Source: Lampris incognitus
Lineage: Eukaryota > Chordata > Actinopteri > Lampriformes > Lampridae
NCBI RefSeq assembly: GCF_029633865.1
Contig: NC_079215.1
Location: 50,760,897-50,824,896 of the forward strand
Direction: 5' to 3'
Length of the DNA stretch: 64,000 bases
Below are positions 30,772 to 43,912 of the stretch, one piece after another. The notes beneath the pieces were generated by a model, which was not told the DNA's origin, did no database searches, and was given only the letters and a program-made list of their open reading frames with translations. The stretch's first letter is position 1, and every line of letters begins with the position of its first letter. The position numbers and the translations under genes were made by a program.

Positions 30772-33012
30772 GCCAGTGCATTCTTAGTGCTGGTCCCAAG
30801 CTCAGATAAATGGGGAGGGTTGCGTCAGGAAGGGCGTACGGCGTAAAACCTTTGCCAAATCAAATATGCGGATAATAAATAAGATTTCCATGCCAGATCG
30901 GTGGAGGCCCAGGTTACCAACGACTGCCACCAGTACTGTTGGCCAGCAAGCAGGGTGCCAGTGGACACTATGCTACTGTTGGGCAAAGGAGAAGGAGAGG
31001 GGGAAGGTATGTCCAGAGGCAGCGGGAGAGGAGGCAGGGTAGGAGTGTGGAGGTGAGTGTCAGAACTTTGAATGTTGGCCCTATGACTGGTAAAGAGAGA
31101 GAGCTGGCGCTGATATGATGGAGAGAAGGAAGGTGGATATACTGTGTGTGCAAGAGACCAGGTGGAAAGGGAGTAAGGCCAGGAGCATCAGAGGTGCGTT
31201 CAAACTCTTCTACCATGGTGTCGACAGGAGGGGAAATGAGGTAGGGGTGATTCTGAAGGGAATATATGTCAAGAGTGTGTTGGAGGTGAAGAGAGTGTTG
31301 GACAGAGTGATGAGTATGAAGCTAGAAATTGAAGGTGTGATGATGAATGTTATCAGTGCATTTGCCCCACAAGTTAGGTGTGAGATAGAAGAGAAAGAAG
31401 AATTCTGGAGTGAGTTGGATGAAGTGGTGGAGAGTGTACCAAGGGAGAAGAGAGTGGTGATTGGAGCAAACTTCAATGGGCATATTGGTGAAATGAACAG
31501 AGGTGATGAGCAGGTGATGGGTAGGTGTGGTGTCAAGGAGAGGAATGTGGAAGGACAGATTGTGGTGGATTTTGCGAAAAGGATGGAAATAGCTGTGGAA
31601 GAGGGAAGAACACAGGGTGACATACAAGAGTGGAGGAAAGTGCCCACAGGTGGACTATATCTTATGCAGGAGGCATGATCTGAAAGTGATTGGAGACTGC
31701 AAGGTGGTGACAGGGGAGAACATTGGTAGGCAGCATCAGATTGTGGTCTGTAGAATGACTTTAGAGACCAAGAAGAGGAAAAGAGTGAAGGCCGAGCCAA
31801 GGATCAAATGTTGGAAGTTATGAAGAGGATCAAGAGCGGAAAGGCGGTTGGTCCAGATGACATTCCTGTGGAGGCATGGAGGTGTTTAGGAGAGATGGCA
31901 TTGGAGTTTTTAACTAGATTGTTTAACACAATCTTGCAAAGTGAGAGGATGCCTGAGGAGTGGAGAAGAAGCATAGTGATACTGATTTTCAAGAATAAGG
32001 GTGATGTGCCAAGCTGTAGCAACTACAGAGTTATACATTTGATCAGCCACAGCATGACGTCATGGGAAAGAGTAGTGGTAGCTTGGTTAAGAGGAGAGGT
32101 GATTAGCAAGCAGCAGTATGGTTTCACGCCAGGAAAGAACACCACAGATGCGATGTTTGCTTAGAGTGTTGATGGAGAAGTATAGAGAAGGTCAGAAGGA
32201 GTTACACTGTTTTTGTGGATTTAGAGAAAGCATATGACAGGGTGCCGAGAGAGGAGGTGTGGTATTGTATGATGAAGTCAGGAGTGGCAGAGACGTATGT
32301 AGGAGTGGTGCAGGATATATATGAAGAAGTGTGGCAGTGGTGAGGTGTGCGGTAGGAATGATGGATTGGTTCAAGGTGCGATTACATCAAGGATCAGCTC
32401 TGAGCCCTTTCTTGTTTGCAATGATGATGGACAGGTTGACAGACGAGATCAGGCAGGAGTCTCCATGGACTAGGAAGAGAGTGCAGACAGTGTGGAGTGG
32501 GTGGAGAAGAGTGGAGAAGAGTTTCAGGAGTGATTTGCGACAGAACGGTGCAAGCAAGAGTGAAATGGAAGGTTTACAAGATGGTTGTGAGACCAGCTAT
32601 GTTGTATGGTTTGGAGATTGTGGCACTGACAAAAAGACAGGAGGCAGAGGTGGAGGTGGCAGAGTTGAAGTTGCTAAGATTTTCCCTGGGAGTAACGAAG
32701 GACAGGTTTAGGAATCAGTACATTAGAGGGACAACTCAGGTTGGACGGTTTGGAGACAAAGCAAGAGAGGCAAAATTGAGATGGTTTGGAAATGTGTGGA
32801 GGAGAGATGCTGGGTATACTGGGAGAAGGATGTTGAATATGGAGCTGCCACGGAAGAGGAAAAGAGGAAGGCCAAAGAGGAAGTTTATGGATGTGGTGAG
32901 GGAGGACATGTAGGTAGCTGGTGTGACAGAGGAAGATGAAGAGGACAGGAAGAGATGGAAACCGATGATCCACTGTGGCGACCCCTAACGGTAGCAGCCA
33001 AAAGTTGTAGTA
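30772..33012 (+). mobile_element. RTE-clade LINE, long but internally deleted
   Basis: The 5' region contains GGGTTGCGTCAGGAAGGGCG. An endonuclease domain follows at 31115-31660 (VDILCVQETRWKGSKARS; IGANFNGHIGEMNRG), then the reverse transcriptase at 31808-32460 (MKRIKSGKAVGPDDIPVEAW; QQYGFTPGKNTTDAMFA; LHQGSALSPFLFAMMMDRLT), a gap where the FADD motif should be, and the C-terminal part (LRWFGNVWRRDAGYTGRRML). The 3' tail is CACTGTGGCGACCCCTAACG GTAGCAGCC then (TAG)n. Several frameshifts and deletions make it inactive. Typical intact elements are about 3.2 kb. Confidence 0.9.
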
Positions 33013-33609
33013 GTAGATTGATGTGTTTCATCACAGTACAGTACAATCATTTAGTTTACAACTCAAAAAACACAGTTAAGTGTGCAGTACTCTTTAAATC
33101 AATCAACTGATTAATAAGAATTATAATAAAACGATAATTAATCCTATCATAATGTGATAGCGAGTTGATTGATAATTTTATTTTTTCTATTAATCATGTA
33201 TTTTCATTTTTTTCCCACTTTGCCAGGAGGTGGGACCAAAGTGCTGCCCAGATGTTGGAGAAGCTGTCATTAGTCAAAGCTAGCAGTCATCACTGAATAA
33301 GCCAGTGTGGTTGTTTATTGACTAACACTATTTGATTAATTTAATATTCTGTAATAATTTTGTTTTTGTTTTATTCATTAGTTTTGGTTACCAATTTCTT
33401 GATTTATTCATCAATTTGCATATCTCTATTGATTCATTAATTTAACTGACTATCGATTTGTCAATTAATTTATTAATTATTGAGTCACACCAGTGGACCT
33501 TCATAGTTGAAATCAGCACACTATTGTTATCCTTCAGAATACTTATTATTGGGGGACTATCTGCAAGATGGCACACTCATAATCTTCTTGGTCTTAGTTC
33601 ATTTATTTT
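33013..33609. other. AT-rich gene-free stretch
   Basis: Rich in ATTAATT-type words with no repeat boundaries or coding sequence recognised. Confidence 0.5.
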
Positions 33610-33805
33610 CAAACCCTCCCCCCTTTTTTTCCCATTAATTGTACTTGGCCAATTACCAGATTCTTCCGAGCCGTCCCGGTCGCTGCTCCACCCCCTCTGC
33701 CAGTCCGGGGTGGGCTGTAGACAACCACATACGTCCTCTGATACATGTGGAGTCGCCAGCCGCTTCTTTTCACCTGACAGTGACGAGTTTCGCCAGGGGG
33801 ATGTA
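33610..33805 (-). mobile_element. SINE family A, copy 6: tail half split off by an L1 insertion
   Basis: The tail half of the SINE, from the T-rich end through TCACTGTCAGGTGAAAAGAA (minus strand) to GCCAGGGGGATGTA. Its missing head half is found at 39207-39454, on the far side of the L1. Confidence 0.85.
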
Positions 33806-36425
33806 GTTGTTGTTTTTTTAATACCTTTATTATCCAAACAAAATCTGGCCATAACAATAAGAAACTAGCAAATAATCTGAATCAGACTGAGCTGTTTAAT
33901 TTTTTTTCTAGTATTTCACAAAACAAAAATAAGGGAGAAAAAATAATAAGATAAAAAGACAGGTCTAATCAGAAATCAATAAATGTATGTTTTTGTAAAT
34001 ATTCAAAGCTTGTTTGGTTTTTATGCATTTCAGTGTTTTCTTAAAATTTAATAACTCATTCATGAAGACTAAGAATAGTGGCCTGGCATAATAAATCTAG
34101 ATCTATGGATAAATTGTTTCGCCATAATAATCAGGCTATTGTACAACATTTCCATATTTTTTATCCTCCATTATAACTCCAAATTTAATATCCTTATATT
34201 ATAATTTGGGCAAATGAAAGTCCTTTTCAAATTTCCAATTTTGAAATAATTCCCAAAAGTCTCTAGTATAATTACAAGTAAAGAACAAATGTTCTAAAGT
34301 TTCAATAACCGAATCACAAAACATACAATTGTTTTTATCAATGTTAAATCTTTGGTTCAGAAACTCATTACAAGGATAAATATCGTTTTTCGCTTTTGGT
34401 GAAATAGGGAGAGTGAGGTATCTAATAATAATAATAATAAATTATGCATATAACGCTTTTCTAACACTCAAAGTTGCTTTACAATAAACTATAAAATAAT
34501 ATCTGGTATATATATAATAACTATAATAATAAATTGTCTGGTTCTAATTCTGACTATAATCTCTTTAGGATAATCTTTTAATAGATCTTTTCTTTTTAAT
34601 GGTAGAGGAAAGAGCACGGGTTAAGGGCACCCCTTACAGTTTTGTTTGTGCATTTTTTTCTCCTTAAATTCGAGATTGTCTGTATAAAGTGAAGGCATCT
34701 GTGGTACTAACACACGATAAGGCAACATGCCTTTTATCATATTCACCATTACTTGTGGGATTGCCTTGATAACCACTGAGTGTCTTCTTTTTTTTCTTTT
34801 TTTTGTACACTACATTGAATTTACCTATGAATTCATTGTACTCTAGAAGATTTCCTGTTGAATCCATCAAATGTAAACGAGACCAAATACCTCTCCCCAT
34901 CCAATTATAATAACAAAGATTTTCTTTAAACAAGTACATCTGTTGTTCTCGATCGGAGACCCGTGTGGGGTGAAATTGTGCTTATAAACCAGTTTCCAAT
35001 ATAAGAGGGCCTGCTAATGAAATTTAGATATCATATAGGTAGTTTAGCAATAAAGAAATCACATCTTAACAGAAAATCTATCCCACCACATTTATTAAAT
35101 ATTCTAGAAGGAATATTAAACCAGAATCCATTATTATTTTGTATGAATTGTTGTAACCATTTTAATTTTATCATTCCATTCATTGCCTCATAGTCGATCA
35201 CATTTAAGCCCCCTTCTTCTAATGATTTTACCACATCCCCTTTTCTGATATAATGATGTTTTTCCAAATAAAGTTGGATTTATTTGATTAATTAAATTGT
35301 CAGGAATGGCTAATGAAAAAAGTGGGTATATAATTCTAAATAGTGTTTCAATTTTAGTAATCAAAATATGTCCAAAGATTGATATATCCCTCTGCAACAA
35401 AGAAGTTACTTCTTTTCTTTCTTTCTTTTTTTAATAACAGTCTCAATATTGAGGTCTTCTCTAGTTTTACAGTCTTTTGTTATAACCACTCCTAAGTATT
35501 TTACATCAATTTTAACTGGAATCGCATACAAATCTATTAGTGGATAGTCATGTATAGCAATTAGTTCACATTTTTTTAAGTTTACGTGTAGTCCAGATGC
35601 TTAAGAAAACTCGTCTATCTTCTTAGAGGAATCTGTTCTGACCTCTTGAGGAAGATGGTCGTATAATCTGCCAGCTGCGTTATGACCAGATGATTTCCTA
35701 GCACACTTAAAGGCTCAATGTCTGCACTATTTTTTTTAATAAAAATAGCCAAGAATTCTGCAACTGAAATAAATAAAGGGGATCAAGAACAACCCTGCCA
35801 AATCCCTCGTTTAACTTCAATCATTTAGATTTTCCTTTTAGGGAGAGAAACTGGACTATTAATGTCATTATACATCATATTAATTACCTTGAGAATTGTT
35901 GGACCAAAACCAAAATATTCTAAAGACTTTATTATAAATGGATGTTCAAGGCTTTGTAAAAATCTAAAAACATTATGAAGCCATTGTCTTCAATCAAATA
36001 ATTATAATCTAGTAAATCAAAAGCCAGCCTAATGTTATTATGTATAGACCTATCTTTAAGAAACCCCGACTGAATTTTACTTATCTGTCCTATACCCACT
36101 TTCATCTGATTGGCAATAATATGAGTAAATAATTTGTAATCTACATTCAATAAAGTTATTGGTCTCAGGTTATCCATAAATGTTTTGTCCTTACCAGGTT
36201 TAGGTAACGAAGTAATAATACATTACTTCATAGTCGACATTAAATTATTGTTTTCAATGCACTCTTTTAGGGCATTAAATAACAATTATTTTATATCTTC
36301 CCAGAAAAAATTGTAAAAGTTTGAGTTTAAACCATCTTGACCAAGAGCTTTACCTACTGACATTTGCTTTATAGCTTCATCCAATTCCTTCATTCTAATC
36401 TCAGAATCACACATTTCTTTAAATG

Positions 36426-36680
36426 TCTGAATGTTCTCATTCATCCAGGTCATGGTTATCCAAAGGAGTTGAATCAAGTGCAACTGGACTTGGTATATAT
36501 CTGTGAAGACGTTTCGCCTCTCATCCAAGAGGCTTCCTCAGTTCGTGCCTTTCTGATTAGACCAAGCTAGTCTGACTGGCTGGTGATGAGGCACGAACTG
36601 AGGAAACCTCTTGGATGAGAGGCAAAACGTCTTCACGGATATATACCAAGTCCAGTTGCAATTGATTCAACTCCTTTGGA
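36426..36680. mobile_element. Palindromic dimer of the hammerhead-like repeat, with 16-bp target duplication
   Basis: Two arms of about 110 bp face each other around a loop of about 40 bp (36548-36588). Each arm carries the CTGAGGA - GCCTCT/AGAGGC - GAAAC arrangement; the right arm has drifted (ACCTCT, AAAAC). The left arm starts TCTGAATGTTCTCATTCATC. Both sides carry the perfect 16-bp repeat CACATTTCTTTAAATG (36410-36425 and 36681-36696), and the flanking L1 sequence continues across it. Confidence 0.85.
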
Positions 36681-38987
36681 CACATTTCTTTAAATGCCAA
36701 ATCAATTTTATGAATATAATGTTTAATACTTTCAAGAAATGATAATGAATCCTCAACTGAATAGGGTGAAGATTATAATTTGGAATAGAATTGAGCAATT
36801 TCTTCAGAAATTACCTTTATGTCAGAACATTCTCTATTATTGATCATCAAAACATTTATTGTATTTATTTATTGTCTCCTTTCTAGTCCAAAAAAAATAA
36901 TACGTGTTCTTTTCCTCTTGTTCTATCCATTTAGCTCTGGATCTAACATAAGCTCCTTGTGCCCTTTGGATGAACAAATGATCTAATTTGGCTTGTAAAC
37001 TCACTATCTTTGCTTTGTCTTCATCTGATAACTCAAATCTTCTACAACATTCATTAATTTCTTGAGCCAATCTAACAGATCAGCATTGAACTTCCAATAG
37101 TTTTTTTTCTGCATTTATGATTGCTGTCCGATTTCAGAGCTATTTCAATTACACAATGTTCTGTCAAGGGAGCAGCAGCCATTGCAACGTTAGTAACAGA
37201 ATTTGTGATTTCTGAAGTCACCAGCCAAAGATCTATTCTGGCTCTTGATCTCCCATTGAGTTTTAGCCAATAAGAACTGTCTCCTATGTGGAGATTTTTC
37301 TCTCCAAATATCAATAAAATAATTGACGTTTATGAGTTCCTTCAATACAGTGTTTTAGTGGTAATCATTATGCAAAGATGGACATCTATCTAACCATCCG
37401 GTGCCATATTAAAATCGTCACCTATTAAAGTAAATCTTATACCATAAGTTTGCTTATATTAAGCAATAATGCCTGTAAGACTTACTAATAATATTTTGTT
37501 TTGACCAATATTATTATATCCATAGATATTAATCAAAATTGCAAATGACCCCTCTAAATTTACAACCACAACAAGCCAATGACCATCCTTATTATCATTT
37601 CTGAATGTTACTACCTCCCCAGGGAATCTATAAAAACATATGGCCACAGCCCCAGATCGATTACTGCCGTAAGAATAAAGAATTTTGTCTCCCCACTGGC
37701 TCTTCCAAAATGTGGCGTCCTCTTCACATGAATGAGTCTTTTGCAAAAACATGCAGTGTGCTTTAAGACCTTTACAAAACAACACAGTAGCCTTGCGTTT
37801 TACATTATCCGTAAGACCTCTTGCATTTAACGATAGAAAAGAATTCTCTGACTTTAGAGAAAACAAATAGAAAAAATATATATATACAAGTTTAACCTCG
37901 CAACACTTTGTTAAGAACAAAGGAAAGAACCAACCTCTTTAAATGTGTCCCCAACTCAAAAGTTCCTCTGGAGAAAAAAAAATCCATCTTCTTCCATCAT
38001 TTGTTTAATGTCTTTACCGGTGGGATTACATGTCAGTGTTCACTCTGTCAACTAGATCCGTTGCCCATCGATGAATTGAAAGGATCCGCCATAGTATGCT
38101 TTCTTTCCCGCCTTTTTCGCCGCTTGTATCTGAGGCCAAAGAGCTTCTCTAGCCTGTTTATCTGCCATGGTGAAGTCTTCAGTAAAGCCAACTCCCGCTT
38201 TCTTGCGTATTTCCGACTCCTTCGTCATTCTCCAGATCCCATCTCTGTGTTGACCTTCGACAAATTGGATAATGACCTGGCGCGTTCTCTTCTCTCCTCC
38301 TTTCTCCCCACCTGATGAACAGTGTCTGCTATCTCGTCCATCTTCGGTGCCTATTGCGGTGCAGCCTTCTTGAGTAGGTTAATCACCTCCTCCCTTGTGT
38401 TTTCATTTGCCGTTTCTTTCATGCCTTTTATTCTCAGATTCCACCTCCTGCTGCACCTTTCATGTTCATCCGATCGTTCTTTAAGACCGGTGTTTTCTTT
38501 TTCCAGAGCTGCCACTTTCTCTTCCAAAGCAGCTACTTTAATTTTGCATTCTCTGAGTCCCGCCGCATTGAATTCCAGCGCTGTAGCCAGGCTGCCAATC
38601 ATCGTACTGTTCTCCTTAATCTGAGTATTGATATCTTCCAGTTTTTTTCTGGTGCTCAGGGTGTCAGAACGGCCTCGGTGGCAGAGTCCTCATTTGGCCT
38701 TACCCATTTCCGAATATGGGAGCCCTTAGATGGTGTGTTTAATGGGGAATCTTCTTGCTCGTCGACACTTCGTGTATCGGGCCCGGCATTAGTAGCCTCC
38801 ATCACGTCATCACGATCTAGAAGCGCGTCCGGTACATCATCCTTGTTGCCAGCTTTGGTGTTCGTCGTCATATCTTTATCTTCTTTTTTTTTTTTTACTA
38901 GATTTTACTTCCTTTTCTTTGTTCGGCATTTTTAGACTCGTAAACCAAAACTTCTTTGAGGGGGAACAGACAGTCCTTATTTAATAC

Positions 38988-39130
38988 TGTAACGTGCATG
39001 GATAAGTAGACACGGTGGTCCTCGACTAACGGGTCGGACCCTTTAGTTAACGTTGTCGCTTGCGGAGCGGGAGACACGGGTTCGCCTCCCGACTGTGGCG
39101 GTTCCCGGACTGCCCCCTGAATTTGCTACA
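38988..39130 (+). mobile_element. Short tRNA-like TG...CA element, family B, intact ends
   Basis: 143 bp: TGTAACGTGCATGGATAAGT ... GGTTCGCCTCCCG (B-box-like) ... GAATTTGCTACA. Perfect 4-bp direct repeats ATAC at 38984-38987 and 39131-39134. It sits in the 5' region of the L1, so it is younger than the L1. Confidence 0.85.
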
Positions 39131-39206
39131 ATACTTCTTGAGGAACTTTAGCATATACGCTCTAGCCAGTACACCCACTCAGTCCGCCATCTTGCCAAAC
39201 CCGGCT

Positions 39207-39454
39207 GGGGGACGTAACGCGTGGGGGGGATCACACTATTCCCCACAGCCCCCCCCCCACGAACAGGTGCCCCGACCGACCAGAGGAGGCGCTAATGCAG
39301 CGACCAGGACCCACATCCGGTTTCCCTCCCGCAGACACGGCCAATTGTGTCTGTAGGGAGGGACGCCCGACCAAGCCGGGGTAACATATAGGATTCAAAC
39401 CAGCGATCCCCGTGTAAGCAGGCAACGGAATAGACCGCTACGCAGCCCGGACGC
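39207..39454 (-). mobile_element. SINE family A, copy 7: head half
   Basis: Starts on the plus strand at GGGGGACGTAACGCGTGG and runs to the tRNA-like head (CGGGCTGCGTAGCGGTCTAT on the minus strand). It is the complement of the fragment at 33610-33805; the two are one SINE interrupted by the L1. Confidence 0.85.
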
Positions 39455-40050
39455 TATTCCCAAAACTGTGACCCCCATCCACCCCTACACGCTTTATGCT
39501 AGAAACCTCATTTAAATTTTAGACTGTCAGACTATTAGTTTCATTAGTATCACAAAGACAATTGCAATTTTTGATACTAATGAAACTTTTTGAGATGTTT
39601 AAGTTTGCTGCCTACACAGTTTCGCCAGGAGCCCTTTTGTCTTGTTTTGTTGTTGTTGTTGTTTTTATTGTTGGATTTTTTGTTGCATTATTATTGCTGT
39701 TTTGAATGCACATTATAACAAGGCACAGGAAAGACCTGTAATAGGCCGACTCTTATACACACCGGTCTGAAAATTGAACTTTATCTGAATTCGCTTTGCA
39801 TATTGGTTCGTTACATCGGTCGTTGCATGCAAACATGGAAAAACGGCGACGGTAGGCTCATTATCAATAGGCTGACTGTCCACTTCAGACATCCATGACT
39901 GGCGCTGTGGTTTGGTATGGGATACAAGTTGCCCTTCACAGCAAAGAGGTTTGTTAATGCATTTATGACCATTGGCCAGTTAAGTGGGTCTAGTAGACTT
40001 TGGAGGAATCTATTGTTTTATGGATTTTCTCTTTCTCTGTTACAAACACA

Positions 40051-40088
<38 letters not shown>

Positions 40089-40860
40089 CCGTCTTCCTTT
40101 TTGAATCACATTTTATATCACTAACACCTATCCCTCACTCTGTTTTCACACTGACTCCGTTTTTCAGCTCCTCTCTTCTCCTCCGTCATCTCCATCTCTT
40201 GAGGTATTTTCATGCCCCCCCCCCCGTCTTTTTGGCACAAATCCCCCCCCTCTCTCTCTCACTCACTCACTCGCTCGTTCTCTCTCTCTCTCTCTCCTCC
40301 ACTCTAGCTTCCTTTTCCCTTTCTTTTCCCTCCCACATCATCCTCTGTATCATTTCACATTCCTCCTTTGTAGCGGCCCTCCTTCCAGCCTTCCCTCCAT
40401 CCCTCTCCCCTCGCTCAGGATTAGGACGGTTTACAGTCTCGTCGATGCTAATCAGGTTTAGGAGGATCACTGGACTCCCGGTAATTACACACGCTGGTAT
40501 TGGCTTACCCAGCTGTGCGCTCTGGCACATCGTCGATCCCCATCATCTCTCTGAGTCAGGCACATGGCCGCCTCAGCCGTTTAACAGCCGGTCGCCATAA
40601 GTGACAGTTTTGCCCCCTTTGTTTAGAGATACAAAGATCCATCTGCCCAAAAGAAGAAATGTGTATTCAATTCTTGGCTTGGAATTCATGACATAAAATC
40701 TTTGTGTCTTTTTTTTTTTTGGCCAATATGGATAAAGATGCTTTTATTTCTCTAATCATAAGCTAATAGATTGGTATATTAGAATTGATTTGTTTTGCTC
40801 TTTGTCGATTCATCAGACCAGCGGGCCAACAGCAACTCTCTTGCTACAGCCGCAGCATCC
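39455..40860. other. Gene-free stretch with inverted repeat and CT tracts
   Basis: A perfect 16-bp inverted repeat AGTTTCATTAGTATCA pairs 39537-39552 with 39572-39587. (CT)n tracts lie at 40055-40085 and 40249-40296. The long plus-strand open frame 39917-40600 is a product of CT-rich low-complexity sequence and is not a gene. Confidence 0.55.
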
Positions 40861-40932
40861 TTGGGGGGGGGGGTCTCATCACATTAATGAATTACTTTTA
40901 TGAGGTTACAAAAGGAGACAGTGTAGCTTTCG

Positions 40933-41325
40933 TCAACACGAGGATCGCCGGTTCGAATCCCCGCGTTACCTCCGGCTTGGTCGAGCGTCCCTACAGACAC
41001 AAATGGCCGTGTCTGCGGGTGGAACGCCGGATGTGGATGCGCCCTGGTCGCCGCACTAGCGCCTCCTCTGGTCGGTCGGGACGCCTGTTCAGCGGGGGGA
41101 GAGGGGGAACTGGAGGGGATAGCGGGATCCTCCCACACGCGTTACGTCCCCCCTGGCGAAACTCCTCACTGTCAGGTGAAAAGAAGCGACTCCACGTGTA
41201 TCGGGGGAGGCATGTGGTAGTCTGCAGCCCTCCCCGGATCGGCAGAGGGCAGCGACGGGGAGGGCTCGGGAGAGTGGGGTAACTGGCCAAGTACAACTGG
41301 GGAGGAAAAAAAAGGAGGGGGGGGG
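40933..41325 (+). mobile_element. SINE family A, copy 8, 5'-truncated
   Basis: Begins just before the B box (CGTCAACACGAGGATCGCCG GTTCGAATCC), lacking the A-box end. The body marker TCACTGTCAGGTGAAAAGAA is present and it ends GGGGAGGAAAAAAAAGG. Confidence 0.85.
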
Positions 41326-41424
41326 GTCCACACAAAAAAAAGGAGGCAGCGTAGTCAAATGGAGACAAGTGAAATAAACTAATAAATCACTTGAAAGCGA
41401 TTTGGATCTCACTCAAGTTGAAGC

Positions 41425-41572
41425 ATCGATCCATTCATCCATTCATCCATCCATCCATCCATCCATCCATCCATCCATCCATCCATTCATCCATCCATCC
41501 ATCATCCGAACCGCTTATCCTTCTCTCGGGGTCGCGGGCGCCTCTCCCAGCAGCCACTGGGCGGTTGAAACA
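41425..41572 (-). mobile_element. SINE family E, 3' tail with (ATCC)n
   Basis: (ATCC)n at 41427-41505, then CCGAACCGCTTATCCTTCTC and GGGCGCCTCTCCCAGCAGCC, i.e. the 3' end of family E on the minus strand with its tail microsatellite expanded. Confidence 0.75.
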
Positions 41573-42403
41573 GTTGGCAAGTCGAAACAGGTAAGTTCAA
41601 AATTGAGTCTAATGGCGTGACTCGCTCCTCGGAGGTTCTGTTTCGGGTTTCGCCCTCCTCCACGTCGGTCCGGTTCACCGGACTGCGACGGATACGTCAG
41701 TGACCACAACGCAAACCAGGGGGAAACACTTAACAACCACACGGACGGCGCTGAAGAGCATCTACCGCAATGGCTACGATAAAGGAGAGGAGGAACAAAT
41801 GGGCACATTGATATCAGGTTTGTACAGCCTAGTCAGCAGGAAGAGAAGAATTGAACTGCATCAGAAAAAAAAGAGTGGTTATAACCCAACATTTGCGCAG
41901 TCATAAGAGGAGTGTGTGAGTCCGTGCATGTGTGTGTGCCCGTCGGGCTTGTCTATGCATACTTGCATGGTTGTGTAGAGATGGCTGCCTGTGTAGTATG
42001 TGATTGAGTTAGGGGAGAGCGTGTGCGTCACATAGAAAGACGGAGGGAAAGAGAGAGGTGGGGGGAGAGAGAGAGAGAGAGCAGCATTTTTCATGACGTA
42101 ATCTAATCTAAGAGGCCATATTTATTGTATAAAAACTCTGTTGCCCTCTGTGAGACGGCTATCCTCATCTATCTAAAAGCAGGGAGTGAGTCACACTGCA
42201 GGCATAGACAGAAGACACCCGCACGCGCGCGCGCATTCACGCACACACGCACGCTCACACACACATCAAGTAACGGTGAGTCAACATTGATCTATAGATG
42301 CTCACCTCAGTGATGAATAATGAAGCAGGGAAAGAGATATAAGCTGCTCAAATGACAACAACACCATGGAGGGCAGAAGACATACAGGTGATTCTGGTAG
42401 TCC

Positions 42404-42509
<106 letters not shown>

Positions 42510-42781
42510 ACACTAGGAGTCACACCTTCACAGGGCAGAGCATATGGACAGCTGGACCACGGTGAGCAGGTGGACTGCATTGTGAGACTTCAGGATGGGG
42601 GTCGCCCTTGTCGGGCTAAAGATAACTTGTTACATGGCCTGTCTGGTGTTCCTCAGCCGGAGAGGGAAGAGTTTGCACTGATCGACTGGCCTATGATTTG
42701 CAAATGCAATTTAGCAATAGGAAAATCTATTGAGACATATCAGCACAGCTTCTTTGTTGATATTCATAACTGCAAAGGCAC

Positions 42782-42787
<6 letters not shown>

Positions 42788-42834
<47 letters not shown>
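42788..42834. repeat. (GT)n microsatellite
   Basis: About 23 GT units. Confidence 0.97.
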
Positions 42835-42835
<1 letters not shown>

Positions 42836-43912
42836 GCATTATGCTTGTGAGATGTTTGTGTTAGCTAGTGCTTTAAGTGTTTATAGGTCTGGTTTCTATA
42901 TGATTAGCGCGTGGTGGAAATGGATGCATAGAATCATCTGTTGCCACAGCAACGCTAACAAGGGCAGGAAGCATTGCGTTGGGTGAATGGGTGGCCGGCA
43001 TACAAAATTAGTGCCGTTTTCCGAGTGTAAAGTAACAAAACGCACTGTTGCACAGTGATGACGTACGCGGCTGAGCCCGTGCAGTCTACAAAAGCATCTC
43101 GCATGAACGGAGTGTCTGTAATTATTCTCGATCTGACGCCCCCCCCCCCCCCAGGGTACATGCCAAGGATCTCATTACCCTAATCCCCTCTCCAAAACAA
43201 CCAACCCAAAACAACCTATTTAGCACCATGTGACTTGAAGCAGGGGTCTTGTGCTCGGCCAACTCAAGAACACAAGACAAAAAAAGACAAAAAAAGAAAA
43301 AGAAAACGCGCCATTTTTTTTTTAATTCTTGTTTTCAATGCCAGCAGGCAGTTTCCCCTCGTATGTGGTCAACGGGACAAACGAGGATTCCGATCACAGC
43401 CGGGATGCTTTTTATCTGCCCAATAGCTTCACGAGGTTATTTAACCTGGTGGTTGCTCGCATGGGATACACAAACCTTGTTGCCTTTACCACTTTGCGTT
43501 ATCGTCAAGTGCCCCATCAGATTAATTAATTACATCAGCGGCTAAGCTGCTCCAGGAAAACAAAACAAAGCCCCGCTGCACACCACGCTTCTCTAACTTC
43601 GGTAAGTTGAAATGTTTCGTGCCGTGGGGACGAGACAGACAGGGCACGCCAAGACCTCCCACAACGCACAACGCACAACGCACAACGCACACGCACGCAC
43701 ACGCACGCGCACACACAGGAGTGTACTTAAACCAAGACTAATTACGTGAATCCCGCTAAAGCAACAATGATTAAGGGCGAGGAAAGAGACCAATCTCAAG
43801 TTCAGCGTGTATTCTGAGAGATAGCGGACTGCTGGCCCACTCTGCTGATACGTCACAGAAGCAATTGTGATTTTCTTGTCCACACAGAGATTATGTTTTT
43901 CAAAAGCGACCC

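Larger units (their letters stand above)
33806..39206 (-). mobile_element. L1-clade LINE, nearly full-length, degenerate
   Basis: Read on the minus strand. The 5' end is CCCAGCCGGGTTTGGCAAGA TGGCGGAC, typical of fish L1. ORF1 remains lie at 38351-38871 (RKLEDINTQIKENST; a coiled coil VAALEEKVAALEKENTGLKE; RRWNLRIKGMKE). The endonuclease is at about 37459-37870 (LSLNARGLTDNVKRKATVLF; SYGSNRSGAVAICFY), and the reverse transcriptase remains are at 35932-36528 (MDNLRPITLLNVDYKLF; QSGFLKDRSIHNNIRLAF). The 3' end is an A-rich tail at 33806-33830. It carries many stops and frameshifts. Flanks are GGGGGATGTA and GGGGGACGTA, a target duplication in the SINE it split. A 255-bp palindrome and a family B element lie inside it. 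Confidence 0.88.

Noticed and set aside
39917-40600. 227-codon plus-strand open frame
   Set aside because: It runs through CT-rich low-complexity sequence, has no recognisable domain and no splice context.
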